From an uncultured Prevotella sp. (GTDB taxonomy: Bacteria > Bacteroidota > Bacteroidia > Bacteroidales > Bacteroidaceae), in assembly GCA_900550365.1 (NCBI GenBank), contig URRR01000016.1:1-50850 (forward strand): 50,850 nucleotides of DNA, given 5' to 3'. The first letter of the stretch is position 1, and every line of letters begins with the position of its first letter. The notes below the pieces were generated by a model. The model did not search any database. It saw only the letters and a list, made by a program, of their open reading frames with translations, and was not told where the DNA came from. The position numbers and the translations under genes are program-made. Below are positions 21,609 to 30,855 of the stretch, piece by piece.

Positions 21609-22607
21609 CTACTGCCCGCCGCGCTTTTTCTCCACATTTATCAGCAGCAGACCAATCGCAGTCCATATAAGCTCTCTGACGCGCACGATAAGCGCCACAA
21701 AAATGCCTGCCCCGGCCGAAAGGGCCAGGCCGGCGGTGGACATAATGAAGCCGCCCTCACGCCCGCCAAGCTGAAGAGGAAGGAAAAACAGAAGGTTGGC
21801 GAACAGACTTGTGAACGCAAGTATCAGCACGCACTGAGTGAAAGATACGTCAACTCCGGGCAAGACGAATAAAATGAACATTATCTCAAGAGCCGAACAG
21901 AAACGGCATGCAAGCTCAAGCAGTACGGCCGAGACGAACGTCTTGGGGTTCTGATTGTGCAGGGCGGCTATCTGGCGGTCAATGGTGTCGAGCTGCTCCT
22001 TGTGCCTGTCAATGAAGCCTCGTGCCCAGCGCTTAAGTCCGGGGATATGGCGCACAAAGTTCATCAGCCTTACGGCCATGCCCTTACGGTATCCCTTAAG
22101 GAAGAACCACACGCCGAGAGCGCAGAAAGCACCGGCCGACGCAAGTATGATGTCAATAAAGAAATTTAGCCGCTCGGTAATAAGATAAATAAGGATAGAC
22201 AGCAACCAGAAAATAAAATGACTGAAGATGTGAGTCATCGCATAAAGAATGACCGACGAGGATGCGCGCTCCGTACCAATCTTGGGCGATAATGCCATGA
22301 TGCGGTAAGGCTCGCCGCCCATTAATCCGCAAGGAGTTGTATAATTAAGGGCAAAGCCTGACACCGTAATCTTGTACAGCCAGAAGAAGCCTACCTTACT
22401 CTTGCCCGTCTCTCCGCTCCTTATTATAATGTACCACGTTGCCGTGTTAAACACGTAAAGGAATCCCCATAGAGCAAGAACGGCAAAAAACCAGTAGCCT
22501 GCGCTCGTCAGTCCGCTCCACACCTCACGGTAATCAAGCTGGGTAAGCATTATGACAAGCATCACTATACCGAAGATGAAGAATATATTCTGGTACTTCC
22601 TTTTCAT
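21609..22607 (-). CDS. Lysylphosphatidylglycerol-synthase-TM / flippase-like membrane protein
   Basis: 332 residues with about eight hydrophobic segments spread over the length (first at residues 7-24, IFFIFGIVMLVIMLTQL). A GLMGGEPYRIMALSPKIG segment (about 92-110) matches the UPF0104/LPG-synthase transmembrane family, which transports or flips lipid-linked molecules in the inner membrane. The LPG synthetase catalytic domain is absent, as in the glycan-flippase-like branch. The true substrate cannot be told. It stands alone with an inverted repeat upstream. Confidence 0.8.
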   Translation of the reverse strand: MKRKYQNIFFIFGIVMLVIMLTQLDYREVWSGLTSAGYWFFAVLALWGFLYVFNTATWYIIIRSGETGKSKVGFFWLYKITVSGFALNYTTPCGLMGGEPYRIMALSPKIGTERASSSVILYAMTHIFSHFIFWLLSILIYLITERLNFFIDIILASAGAFCALGVWFFLKGYRKGMAVRLMNFVRHIPGLKRWARGFIDRHKEQLDTIDRQIAALHNQNPKTFVSAVLLELACRFCSALEIMFILFVLPGVDVSFTQCVLILAFTSLFANLLFFLPLQLGGREGGFIMSTAGLALSAGAGIFVALIVRVRELIWTAIGLLLINVEKKRGGQ

Positions 22608-22631
22608 AATTAAGAATCTTATGAAATTAAG

Positions 22632-22717
22632 AGTTTAGAGTTAAGAATTAAGAAAAGTCCGAATTAACAGCAAAGCATATCTTCTTAATTCTTAACTCTT
22701 AACTCTTAATTCTTACC
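22632..22717. repeat. AT-rich inverted repeat of AATTAAGAGTTAAG type
   Basis: TTAAGAGTTTAGAGTTAAG and GAATTAAG at 22632-22657 pair with CTTAATTCTTAACTC around 22683-22714 in inverted orientation. It sits between the flippase-like gene and pdxA and may act as a weak terminator. The motif also occurs in the phage region at 3711-3812. Confidence 0.6.
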
Positions 22718-22721
22718 ACTC

Positions 22722-23822
22722 TCAGCTATTCTTTGCTTTCGGGATGTTGAACCTCGTCTTCTCGCTGTCGTCACGTTTCTCATGATATAACTTCTCCAGC
22801 GGGTGGGCAAGCGGTGCATCATATTCAGCCCGGTTGCGGAATACGTCAAGCGCAACATAAACGGCGTTGCGGAACGAACGCTCACTGGCCACATTCTTCC
22901 CTGCTATTTCATATGCCGTACCATGGTCAGGCGATGTACGCACGATTGGCAGTCCGGCCGTGAAATTCACTCCTTCGCCACGGTCAAGCGCCTTGAACGG
23001 TGCAAGTCCCTGGTCATGATACATGGCCAGTATTCCGTCAAACGCCCCGTATGCACCACTGCCGAAAAATCCGTCAGCTGCAAACGGACCGAAAGCATAA
23101 ACGCCTTTGTCTGACAGTTCCTTAATTGCCGGAGCGATAATCTCCTGCTCCTCATTGCCCAGCAGACCGTTGTCACCGGCATGAGGATTGAGGGCCAGCA
23201 CTGCGATACGCGGGTTGGATATGCGGAAATCACGCTTTAGCGACTGATTGAAGATTGTGGCTTTTTCTATTATCAGTTCCTTGGTTATTGCTGAAGACAC
23301 GTCTTTTACAGGTAAATGGGTCGTGACCAGTGCCACACGCATTATGTCATTCAACAGTATCATGAGCGACTTGCTGCCGTCTCCGGCCTTCTCTTCAAGA
23401 TATTCGGTATGCCCACAGAATTTAAATCCGTCTCCCTGGATATTGCTTTTGTTTATCGGAGCCGTTACAAGAACATCGAAAAGTCCGGCCTTATAGTCGG
23501 CCATGGCCCGGTCGAGAGCCTTGAGCGCAGCCGTTCCGGCTTCTTTTGAAGGCGATCCGAGTTCAACCTTCACCTCCTCATCAAATGTAGTCAGCAGATT
23601 CAGCTTGCCGTTGTGAGCATCAGCTGCAGAGCTGATTATGGTGAAATTGGCCTGAATGCCAAGTGCGTTGCGGTGGTATGCGGCTACTTTCGGTGAACCG
23701 TAAATTATCGGAGTACACAAATCGAGCATGGCGGGCTCGGCAAATGTCTTGAATATCACTTCATAACCTACGCCGTTGGTATCGCCGTGGGTTATGGCCA
23801 CACGTATCTTTCTGTTTTCCAT
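22722..23822 (-). CDS. pdxA: 4-hydroxythreonine-4-phosphate dehydrogenase
   Basis: 366 residues. PdxA oxidises 4-phosphohydroxy-L-threonine with NAD in the DXP-dependent pathway to pyridoxal phosphate. Visible family segments: VAITHGDTNGVGYEVIFKTF at the start, TAPINKSNIQG, KFCGHTEYLEEKAG with a metal-binding His, HAGDNGLLGNEEQ, and MYHDQGLAPFKALDRGEGVN followed by RTSPDHGTAYEIAG. The C-terminus is somewhat extended (about 30 charged residues). Single gene with its own spacer on both sides. Confidence 0.95.
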   Translation of the reverse strand: MENRKIRVAITHGDTNGVGYEVIFKTFAEPAMLDLCTPIIYGSPKVAAYHRNALGIQANFTIISSAADAHNGKLNLLTTFDEEVKVELGSPSKEAGTAALKALDRAMADYKAGLFDVLVTAPINKSNIQGDGFKFCGHTEYLEEKAGDGSKSLMILLNDIMRVALVTTHLPVKDVSSAITKELIIEKATIFNQSLKRDFRISNPRIAVLALNPHAGDNGLLGNEEQEIIAPAIKELSDKGVYAFGPFAADGFFGSGAYGAFDGILAMYHDQGLAPFKALDRGEGVNFTAGLPIVRTSPDHGTAYEIAGKNVASERSFRNAVYVALDVFRNRAEYDAPLAHPLEKLYHEKRDDSEKTRFNIPKAKNS

Positions 23823-23906
23823 ATCTGTTTATTTGATAGTTAAGTTGCATAGGGCTATCAGGCCTCATGGCCTTATGCCCTTGTTATATATCAATATTAA
23901 ATATAT

Positions 23907-24872
23907 TTAATCGTTCAGTCTCAACGTGTACAAGGCTGCCTCAAGACGCCTCAGCATGTTGCGTTTTTTCATCCCCGGCGCATAGACAAATGCCTCAGCC
24001 ACTATCACTCTGTGCCGCGGAGTGTCTATGATAGAGTGGGATACGAACGGACCGCCCATGGCGTCGCCCTTCATCACCCATAATCCACGTGTTATCATTA
24101 TCTTGCGGCCACGCTCCTCAGTAACGCCTGTCGTGACTGAGCCTGCTGCTGTCTGCATATACATGCCTTGCCGCTCACCGGGAATGTTGATACGCATTAC
24201 ACTGTCGCGGACAGCCAATGACCTTTCCTGCGAAAAGCTGTCGCCGGCATACGAATAGATGCAGATATTCTGCATGGCGTCTGTTCCGTTATCCGACAAC
24301 CACAGAAAACCGTTCCCTTTCTTATCCGAGCTCATGTCCGCAGGCAGCTTTATCCGGCAACCGAACATTGTCCTTACGGCTTTTTCAGCATCAGCATTGA
24401 CGGTGGCCGCGTTGAGTACGGATATCTCCGTGTTCAGTTCAGAGCGTATGAGCAGATTCATAAGCCCCTTGCTGACAACCGGCAGCCGTGCGGCAAGCTC
24501 TTGCCGTGACGGAGCATTTACATATACAACCATCTGCGGCTGTGCCCATACATTCTTCTCATACCTGACACGTGTCTCCGTAAACAGGTCTGAGTTGATG
24601 TTTATTATTATAATGTTGCGTGCAAGCCTTGCCACCTGGTTAAAGTGTACACTGTCAGTCAGCGACACGTCAAACATCGGTTCAGGCTGCGGCAATCCTT
24701 CCACATCCCGTGAAAGCACGCTGTCAACAGCCTGCGCCGCTGCCCTGTCGCTGCCCGATACAACCAGCACTTCATAAGGTTGTCCGCCGCTTTTCGGCAA
24801 CATGGATGTTTTTCCGCCGCCGCACGAGCATATCATTACCACTGCGGCCAGACCGGCCAGCCAGTATCTCAT
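23907..24872 (-). CDS. DUF4837 family lipoprotein
   Basis: 321 residues with a lipoprotein signal (LAGLAAVVMICSC; lipidated Cys about residue 17). The mature part begins GGGKTSMLPKSGGQPYEVLV and matches the Bacteroidetes DUF4837 family as I recall it. It probably acts at the outer membrane or in the periplasm; function unknown. Its start overlaps the rlmN stop by 4 bases (ATGA), so the two are co-translated. Confidence 0.8.
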   Translation of the reverse strand: MRYWLAGLAAVVMICSCGGGKTSMLPKSGGQPYEVLVVSGSDRAAAQAVDSVLSRDVEGLPQPEPMFDVSLTDSVHFNQVARLARNIIIININSDLFTETRVRYEKNVWAQPQMVVYVNAPSRQELAARLPVVSKGLMNLLIRSELNTEISVLNAATVNADAEKAVRTMFGCRIKLPADMSSDKKGNGFLWLSDNGTDAMQNICIYSYAGDSFSQERSLAVRDSVMRINIPGERQGMYMQTAAGSVTTGVTEERGRKIMITRGLWVMKGDAMGGPFVSHSIIDTPRHRVIVAEAFVYAPGMKKRNMLRRLEAALYTLRLND

Positions 24873-25909
24873 CGTGCCTTGTCGGCCTCCTTCCGGGCCG
24901 TACTCAGCAGGCCGCAGGCCGCATAAATGTCTTGTCCGCGACTGGCACGTATTGTCGTAAAGATGCCATGCCCCGTAAGATAGTCACGCAGAGCCTCCAT
25001 ACGCGCCTCATCGGCCCCATGAAGGTCAACTCCGGGTATCTGGTGAAAACGTATCAGGTTAACCCTGCAGTCAAGCCCTTTAAGCAGCTTTACAATTTCA
25101 CGTGCATGCAAAGGCGTGTCATTAAGCCCGCCGAACACAATGTATTCAAACGACAGTCGGCGCTGGTGACTGAAGTCATAATTGCGCAGCAGGTCAACCA
25201 CATCACTTATAGGCATGGCCTTTTCGGCAGGCATCAGCATTTCACGCTGCTCATGTATTGGTGAATGCAGGCTGACAGCCACATGGCACTCACTTTCTTC
25301 TATAAAGCGACGCAGCTTGTTCTTAATGCCTACACTGCTGACGGTGATGCGCTTAGGGCTCCACGCATACCCCCAACCGGCCGTTAAAGCCTCGGTAGCA
25401 CGCAGAACGTTGTCAAGATTATCCATTGGTTCGCCTTGTCCCATGAACACAATGTTGGTAAGGCTGTCGCGCTCCGGCACAGAATATATCTGATTAAGTA
25501 TGTCGGCCGTTGTCAGGTTGCCTTCAAAACCCTGCTTGCCGGTCTGGCAAAACAGACAGTTCATCTTACATCCCACCTGAGACGACACGCACAACGTAGC
25601 CCGGTCATGGTCAGGTATGTACACGGTCTCGATAAACTTACCGCTTGCCGTCGGAAAAAGATATTTTATAGTGCCGTCACGTGATGTCTGTTTGTCTGCC
25701 GGAGGCATGCAGCCTACGGTATAATGCTGCTTCAGCTTTTCGCGGTTGGCTTTGGATATATCGGTCATGTCATCTATCGAACCGACATGCCTCGTATAAA
25801 GCCATTTGGCCATTTGGCCTCCGGCAAACGCCGGAAGTCCTAATTGTACGGCCACTTCTTTCAGCTCAGAAAGCGACATCCCCAATAGTGGTGTTAAGTT
25901 TTCTCCCAT
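24869..25909 (-). CDS. rlmN: Dual-specificity RNA methyltransferase RlmN
   Basis: About 346 residues from the ATG at 25909 (an ATG three codons earlier is also possible). RlmN is a radical-SAM enzyme that methylates A2503 of 23S rRNA and A37 of some tRNAs. The radical SAM cluster motif CKMNCLFC is present (VGCKMNCLFCQTGKQG), followed by GQGEPMDN and AVSLHSP. The C-terminal Cys (DIYAACGLL) is the methyl-carrying residue and is intact. Downstream it overlaps the DUF4837 gene. Confidence 0.95.
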   Translation of the reverse strand: MGENLTPLLGMSLSELKEVAVQLGLPAFAGGQMAKWLYTRHVGSIDDMTDISKANREKLKQHYTVGCMPPADKQTSRDGTIKYLFPTASGKFIETVYIPDHDRATLCVSSQVGCKMNCLFCQTGKQGFEGNLTTADILNQIYSVPERDSLTNIVFMGQGEPMDNLDNVLRATEALTAGWGYAWSPKRITVSSVGIKNKLRRFIEESECHVAVSLHSPIHEQREMLMPAEKAMPISDVVDLLRNYDFSHQRRLSFEYIVFGGLNDTPLHAREIVKLLKGLDCRVNLIRFHQIPGVDLHGADEARMEALRDYLTGHGIFTTIRASRGQDIYAACGLLSTARKEADKAR

Positions 25910-25934
25910 TATCGCCACGTTAATATTTAATTTG

Positions 25935-25942
25935 CAAACTTA
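25935..25942 (-). promoter_or_regulatory. rlmN promoter -7 box
   Basis: The minus strand reads TAAGTTTG, matching TAnnTTTG, about 26 bases before the chosen start. The -33 region lacks a clear TTTG. Confidence 0.45.
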
Positions 25943-26403
25943 CATAAAAAAATCCATTTACCGCCCTTTTCCGCTGAAAATCGTTTTCATTATGAATAAA
26001 TAGCCCGTAAATCTGACAAAATGAAACGTGGCTTAGCATTATTAAAAAAGATGCTACATCATAATTGAAAGCAGCATCTCTTCTATTTTTATTATTGGAT
26101 AATTTCGTAATAGCTGAAAGCGTGATTCTACGGCCGCATTAAATTCATTATTACTTTATAAAATTCATTCCGCACTAACATTACAGACATGCAATAGATT
26201 TATTTTATACGGTTTTCCAAAAGACGGCAAACCGCGCTGCAAAAGGGCATATATTGATGAACAAAAGGCCACCTTTTACATTATAAAACATGGCCTTTTG
26301 GAAAAGGCATTCTCATCCATTGAAAACTGATGAATTTACGAACGCAGGCCAACGGCCTGACAAGAGAAGGATAACCGGAGATATCATTATAGCATAACAA
26401 TAC
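25943..26403. other. AT-rich intergenic gap between rlmN and ilvC
   Basis: About 460 bases without a gene-like frame. It holds the second copy of the dispersed repeat (26216-26305); the ilvC terminator lies just past its right end. I see no RNA gene in the remaining sequence. Confidence 0.5.
26216..26305. repeat. Dispersed repeat, copy 2
   Basis: Begins TTTTCCAAAAGACGG and ends GGCCTTTTGGAAAA, so its ends are inverted repeats. Inside are AAAAGGGCA and AAAAGGCCACCTTTTACA units spaced by about 22 bp. Related to 21488-21575 and 34506-34592. Confidence 0.75.
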
Positions 26404-26436
26404 AAAAGAAGGCGCAGGAACATTACCTACGCCTTC
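26404..26436 (-). terminator. ilvC terminator
   Basis: GAAGGCG (26408-26414) and CGCCTTC (26430-26436) form a stem; on the minus strand TTTT follows it. It lies 27 bases beyond the ilvC stop and ends the ilv operon. Confidence 0.7.
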
Positions 26437-26462
26437 AAAAAAAGTATGCGGTTTACGCTAAA

Positions 26463-27506
26463 TCAGTTATTCTCTGGACGCAACTTACGAACGGTTACGC
26501 CGGCCTGCCACATCTCACTCTCGCGCATCTGGCGCAATTCTTCATTCAGCTTTTCACGATAGTCGGGCTTAGAGTTGCTGTCTATTGAGATCTGAGCTTC
26601 CTGACCGCTCTTTACCGAGAGATAAAGCCACTCCATAACGGGCTTGATTGCTTCACGGAAACGTGGTGCCCAGTCAAGCGCTCCACGCTGCGCCGTAGTA
26701 GAGCAGTTGGCATACATCCAGTCCATACCCTTCTCGCCGAACAACGGGCCAAGGCTCTGGGTAAGCTCTTCAACGGTCTCGTTGAACGCCTCTGAAGGTG
26801 AATGACCATGCTCACGGAGCACCTGATACTGTGCCTCGAGCAGTCCTTCAATAGCTCCCATAAGTGAGCCGCGCTCACCGGTAAGGTCACTCGTGGCCTC
26901 ACGCTCAAATGTAGTCTTGAACAGATAACCGGCACCGATACCGATACCGAAAGCTATCGTGCGCTCCTCAGCATGTCCGGTCGCGTCCTGATAAACAGCG
27001 TAAGAGCAGTTAAGTCCCCTGCCCTCGCAGAACATTGTACGTAAAGACGTTCCTGAACCCTTGGGAGCCACCATGATTACGTCTACATCTTCAGGAGGAA
27101 CAACGCCGGTGCGGTCGTTCCAGTTGATAGCAAATCCGTGTGAATAATAGAGAGCCTTGCCCTTGGTAAGGTATTTCTTTATTTTCGGCCAAACAGAAAT
27201 CTGTCCTGCGTCAGAGAGCAGCATGCACACGATTGTGCCCTTTTCGGCTGCTTCCTCAAGCGAGAAGAGCGTCTTACCCGGCACCCAACCGTCAGCCACT
27301 GCCTTATCGTAAGTCTTGCCTTCACGCTGACCAACTATTACGTTGAAGCCATTGTCGCGCAGGTTGCATGCCTGTCCGGGACCCTGAATACCGTATCCGA
27401 GCACGGCAATGGTCTCGTTTTTCAATACTTCACGTGCCTTCTCCAATGAAAACTCCTTACTGGTGACAACTGTCTCCATTACGCCACCAAAATTCATTTC
27501 TGCCAT
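26463..27506 (-). CDS. ilvC: Ketol-acid reductoisomerase
   Basis: 347 residues. IlvC isomerises and reduces acetohydroxy acids with NADPH in valine, leucine and isoleucine synthesis. The Rossmann motif is seen as AVLGYGIQGPGQACNLRDNG, and the catalytic half contains GSLMGAIEGLLEAQYQVL and TSLRTMFCEGRG. Length fits the short class I form. It is the last gene of the ilv cluster, 113 bases after the thioesterase gene, so a separate weak promoter is possible. Confidence 0.95.
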   Translation of the reverse strand: MAEMNFGGVMETVVTSKEFSLEKAREVLKNETIAVLGYGIQGPGQACNLRDNGFNVIVGQREGKTYDKAVADGWVPGKTLFSLEEAAEKGTIVCMLLSDAGQISVWPKIKKYLTKGKALYYSHGFAINWNDRTGVVPPEDVDVIMVAPKGSGTSLRTMFCEGRGLNCSYAVYQDATGHAEERTIAFGIGIGAGYLFKTTFEREATSDLTGERGSLMGAIEGLLEAQYQVLREHGHSPSEAFNETVEELTQSLGPLFGEKGMDWMYANCSTTAQRGALDWAPRFREAIKPVMEWLYLSVKSGQEAQISIDSNSKPDYREKLNEELRQMRESEMWQAGVTVRKLRPENN

Positions 27507-27619
27507 AATCCTTTTGTTTTAAAGTATTATTAAATGTTGTCTTTATCGCAATTTGATTAAAAAGCATAGCCTCCAGGCCACCCTTTCCTTATCTTTTTAC
27601 CTTTATTATACTAATATAT

Positions 27620-28381
27620 TCATACGCTGATTTTGCAACGGCACACCTCTGTATCAGTCTCCTCACCGGGCGAACGCTTTGCTATGCGTATGCTGTAAGC
27701 ATTATCCTCCGCATCCTCAGAATAAAAATTCAAGACATCGCCGTAATGACTTTCAGCCACATATGCTATGTCAATCCTCTTGACAGCATGGTTTTTATAA
27801 AATTCAACGTCAAACAAGTCGAGCACGTGCTCAATGTATTTCACGCTGTTTATATGTCCATTTACGTCTACATCGCTGTAATGTGTCGGCACGGAAGCTG
27901 TAAGGCGTGCCTTACTTGTCATCTTCACACGTGACAACGGAGCGATAGGACACTCCCTGCCGGTGTCAACATATTCTGCGACCGAACCTCCGTCAATCTC
28001 AAGGATATTCTCTGGCTGGCGCGTATCTGTATCTATCAACGCCCAGATGCTGCGCCCGTAACCGTACACTTTGCCTTCATCACCAGAATCAACAATGCGG
28101 AAATTACGGTTGGTGAAGTATTTCATCACGCCCTCAATCCATGTTTCCACGTTAAAACGGGCATACTCTGCCGGCATTTCCTGCATCTCTATCGCCAGCC
28201 GTGAGAGCACCCACGTCTTATGGACAGGATTCAGCTGCGGCATACCGAAGCCTCTGTCCGTGGCGTGAAAGTCGGCCGCATTGAGCAGATGATTGCCCAG
28301 ATGCCCCATGAACAGCCGTTTCGAGAAATCGCAATGAAACGGCTCAGCCAAAAACTCGTATCGTCCTACCTTGTCAAGCAT
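27620..28381 (-). CDS. Acyl-ACP thioesterase
   Basis: About 253 residues from the ATG at 28381, which overlaps the ilvN stop by 8 bases. The frame could extend to 28411 but that would overlap ilvN by 38 bases. It has the double hot-dog layout of FatA/FatB-type acyl-ACP thioesterases: an N-terminal half with LFMGHLGNHLLNAADFHATD and a second with HYSDVDVNGHINSVKYIEHV, where Asn and His are the catalytic positions. It releases fatty acids from acyl carrier protein. Its place between ilvN and ilvC is a repeated arrangement in Bacteroidetes, possibly tied to branched-chain acyl supply; that link is inference. Confidence 0.87.
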   Translation of the reverse strand: MLDKVGRYEFLAEPFHCDFSKRLFMGHLGNHLLNAADFHATDRGFGMPQLNPVHKTWVLSRLAIEMQEMPAEYARFNVETWIEGVMKYFTNRNFRIVDSGDEGKVYGYGRSIWALIDTDTRQPENILEIDGGSVAEYVDTGRECPIAPLSRVKMTSKARLTASVPTHYSDVDVNGHINSVKYIEHVLDLFDVEFYKNHAVKRIDIAYVAESHYGDVLNFYSEDAEDNAYSIRIAKRSPGEETDTEVCRCKISV

Positions 28382-28931
28382 TTCTCTTTCTGTTTTGCTC
28401 CTGCATTTCAAGGAAATCGCTTACCTGCTCAACGGTGCTGCGGGTGATAGCGATACGTCCGCTACGAGTGTACTGAAGCACACAGTTCAACTTGTCAAGA
28501 GCGAAAAACAAAGCCGTAATATCCTCGGTAACGCCGCTCATCATCACACTGCAGAACGTCGGATTAACCTCCACCATGCGTGCGTCAGCCTTTCTGATAG
28601 TTCTTGATATCTCTGGATTCTCAAGCACGGCAGGCGTAGACAGCTTATATAATCCGACTTCACGGATAAAAAGCTGGTCGTCAGTATAATAGTCGGCCTT
28701 GATTACGTCGATTTTCTTTTCTATCTGCTTGGTTATCTTTACTATCTGGTCCTCATCACTCCAGGCCGTTATCGTGTACTTATGTACGCCTTCAATGCTC
28801 GAGGCCGACACGTTAAGACTCTCGATGTTGACCTGCCTGCGGGTGAAAACGGCCGTTATCTGGTTTAATATTCCGGCAATGTTTTCAGAATAGACCAGCA
28901 ACGTATATAACTTTTTTCCGGTTGTATCCAT
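28374..28931 (-). CDS. ilvN: Acetolactate synthase small (regulatory) subunit
   Basis: 185 residues from the ATG at 28931; a longer frame to 29000 would overlap ilvB by 11 bases. It is the valine-sensing partner of IlvB. An ACT domain begins at LYTLLVYSENIAGILNQITA with VNIESLNVSASSIEGVHKYT; a second regulatory domain follows (ELIFIREVGLYKLSTPAVL region and NPTFCSVMMSGVTEDI). It is shorter than many ilvN/ilvH products at the C-terminus but within the family range. Confidence 0.88.
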   Translation of the reverse strand: MDTTGKKLYTLLVYSENIAGILNQITAVFTRRQVNIESLNVSASSIEGVHKYTITAWSDEDQIVKITKQIEKKIDVIKADYYTDDQLFIREVGLYKLSTPAVLENPEISRTIRKADARMVEVNPTFCSVMMSGVTEDITALFFALDKLNCVLQYTRSGRIAITRSTVEQVSDFLEMQEQNRKRNA

Positions 28932-28989
28932 TTGTTTCTGATTTGTAGTTAAAGAAGTCTGCACGTCCTCCTGTTTTCTGAAAGTATGA

Positions 28990-30699
28990 TTACATCTCAA
29001 GCATCATCTTGTCAACTGAGACTCCCGGAGGTGTCATTGGCATGACATTTTCCTCTTCTTTCACCGCACATTCAAGCAGATAAGGGCCTTCCGTGGCAAG
29101 CATCTTGTCTATTGCAGCTCTGAGTCCGTCGCGTTCAGACACAAAAGCATAATTAATTCCGTAACCTGCGCATATCTTTCCGTAATCAGGATTCAGCATG
29201 CGGGTAAACGAACGGCGGCGATCAAAGAACATATCCTGCCACTGTCGCACATTACCGAGATAATTATTGTTCATCAGAATCATCTTTACGGGACACTGCT
29301 GCTCCATTATCGTACCGAGCTCCTGAATGCTCATCTGCAACCCTCCGTCACCTGTGAACATGCATATTGTACGGTCTTTTGCTCCGAAAGTAGCTCCGAT
29401 GGCAGCCGGAAGGCCATAACCCATTGTGCCGAGTCCGCCGCTGCTGACAACGGAACGTTTTCTGTTATATCTGAAATAACGGCATGAGAACATCTGATTC
29501 AGACCGACATCATTAACCAATACTGCATCACCATGCGTGGCCTCCGCTACAGCGTTGACCACCTCTCCCATAAGCAGCGGACCTTCAGTCGGATGTATGG
29601 CGGGCCGGATTACCTTGTCGTACTCCTTTTCATACAAAGGCTTGAAGCTGTCACGCCACTCTTTATGGTCACGCTTGTCAATCAGGCGGGTTATTGCAGG
29701 CAGAGACACCTTGCAATCTGCTACAACAGCCACGTCAGTCTTTACATTCTTGTCAATCTCAGACTTGTCAATGTCAAGATGAATGATTTTCGCCTGTTTG
29801 GCATATGTTTCCACATTACTTATCACGCGGTCACTGAAACGCATGCCAATGGCTATCAGCACGTCGCATTCCTGCTCCTTTATGTTCGGCGCATAATTGC
29901 CGTGCATGCCTAACATGCCAACATTCAGGTAATGCCCTGAGGGCAACGCAGACAGTCCGAGCAATGTACGTCCTGCCGGAATGTCGCCCTTCTCAAGAAA
30001 TTCGGCAAGCTCTGCCTGCGCATTGCCCAGCTCTACCCCCTGCCCTACAAGCGCCAACGGCTTTTCGGCACGGTTGATTATCTCTGCGGCACGCCTTACG
30101 GCATCTTTGTTGAGAACAGGATATGCTTCATAGCTGCGCACAAAGTCTACATGACAAGGCTTATATTCAGTAGTCTCAATCTGTGCGTTTTTAGGAAAAT
30201 CAAGAACCACAGGACCTGGCCTCCCTGACCTCGCGATATAGAACGCACGGCTTACTGCCCACGCAATGTCCTCCGCCCTCCTTATCTGATAGCTCCACTT
30301 GCTGATTGGCTGGGCTACGCCAACAAGGTCTACTTCCTGAAACGCGTCAGTACCTAACGCCGAAACGCCTACCTGACCGGCAATTACTACTATCGGCGTA
30401 GAGTCCATCATGGCATCGGCAACACCAGTCAACGTGTTGGTTGCACCCGGACCGCTGGTCACAAGACAAACGCCTACCTCACCGCTCACCCTCGAATATC
30501 CTTCAGCAGCATGCGCGGCAGACTGCTCATGACGCACCAGAATGTGTTCAAAAGTTTTCTTCTCTCCACGTGTATAGTCGTAAAGAGAATCAAAAACTGG
30601 CATTATTGCACCCCCGGGATAGCCGAAGATTGTTTTCACTCCCTCAGCTTTTAATGCCCTCATAAGAGCCTCGGCTCCGGTTATTGTTTCTGTTGGCAT
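28990..30699 (-). CDS. ilvB: Acetolactate synthase large (catalytic) subunit
   Basis: 569 residues. The enzyme condenses two pyruvates, or pyruvate with 2-oxobutanoate, using thiamine diphosphate, the first common step of branched-chain amino acid synthesis. The catalytic Glu lies in HILVRHEQSAAHAAEGYSRV; the ThDP motif is GDGGLQMSIQELGTIMEQQC with NNNYLGNVRQWQ; three domains are complete. It is downstream of ilvD and upstream of ilvN. Confidence 0.95.
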   Translation of the reverse strand: MPTETITGAEALMRALKAEGVKTIFGYPGGAIMPVFDSLYDYTRGEKKTFEHILVRHEQSAAHAAEGYSRVSGEVGVCLVTSGPGATNTLTGVADAMMDSTPIVVIAGQVGVSALGTDAFQEVDLVGVAQPISKWSYQIRRAEDIAWAVSRAFYIARSGRPGPVVLDFPKNAQIETTEYKPCHVDFVRSYEAYPVLNKDAVRRAAEIINRAEKPLALVGQGVELGNAQAELAEFLEKGDIPAGRTLLGLSALPSGHYLNVGMLGMHGNYAPNIKEQECDVLIAIGMRFSDRVISNVETYAKQAKIIHLDIDKSEIDKNVKTDVAVVADCKVSLPAITRLIDKRDHKEWRDSFKPLYEKEYDKVIRPAIHPTEGPLLMGEVVNAVAEATHGDAVLVNDVGLNQMFSCRYFRYNRKRSVVSSGGLGTMGYGLPAAIGATFGAKDRTICMFTGDGGLQMSIQELGTIMEQQCPVKMILMNNNYLGNVRQWQDMFFDRRRSFTRMLNPDYGKICAGYGINYAFVSERDGLRAAIDKMLATEGPYLLECAVKEEENVMPMTPPGVSVDKMMLEM

Positions 30700-30855
30700 A
30701 AATTATTTATCATTTTTGAAGTTATAGGAAATTAAAGCCGGCGCGTCTTTTCACCGTCACCGCTGCCGTCAACACGGCCGGCATGAAAGGTAACAGACAC
30801 CTGTCAGAGCGACCGTCTAAAGCCTGTACCCTCATTAAAATCCATAAATCCTCAC

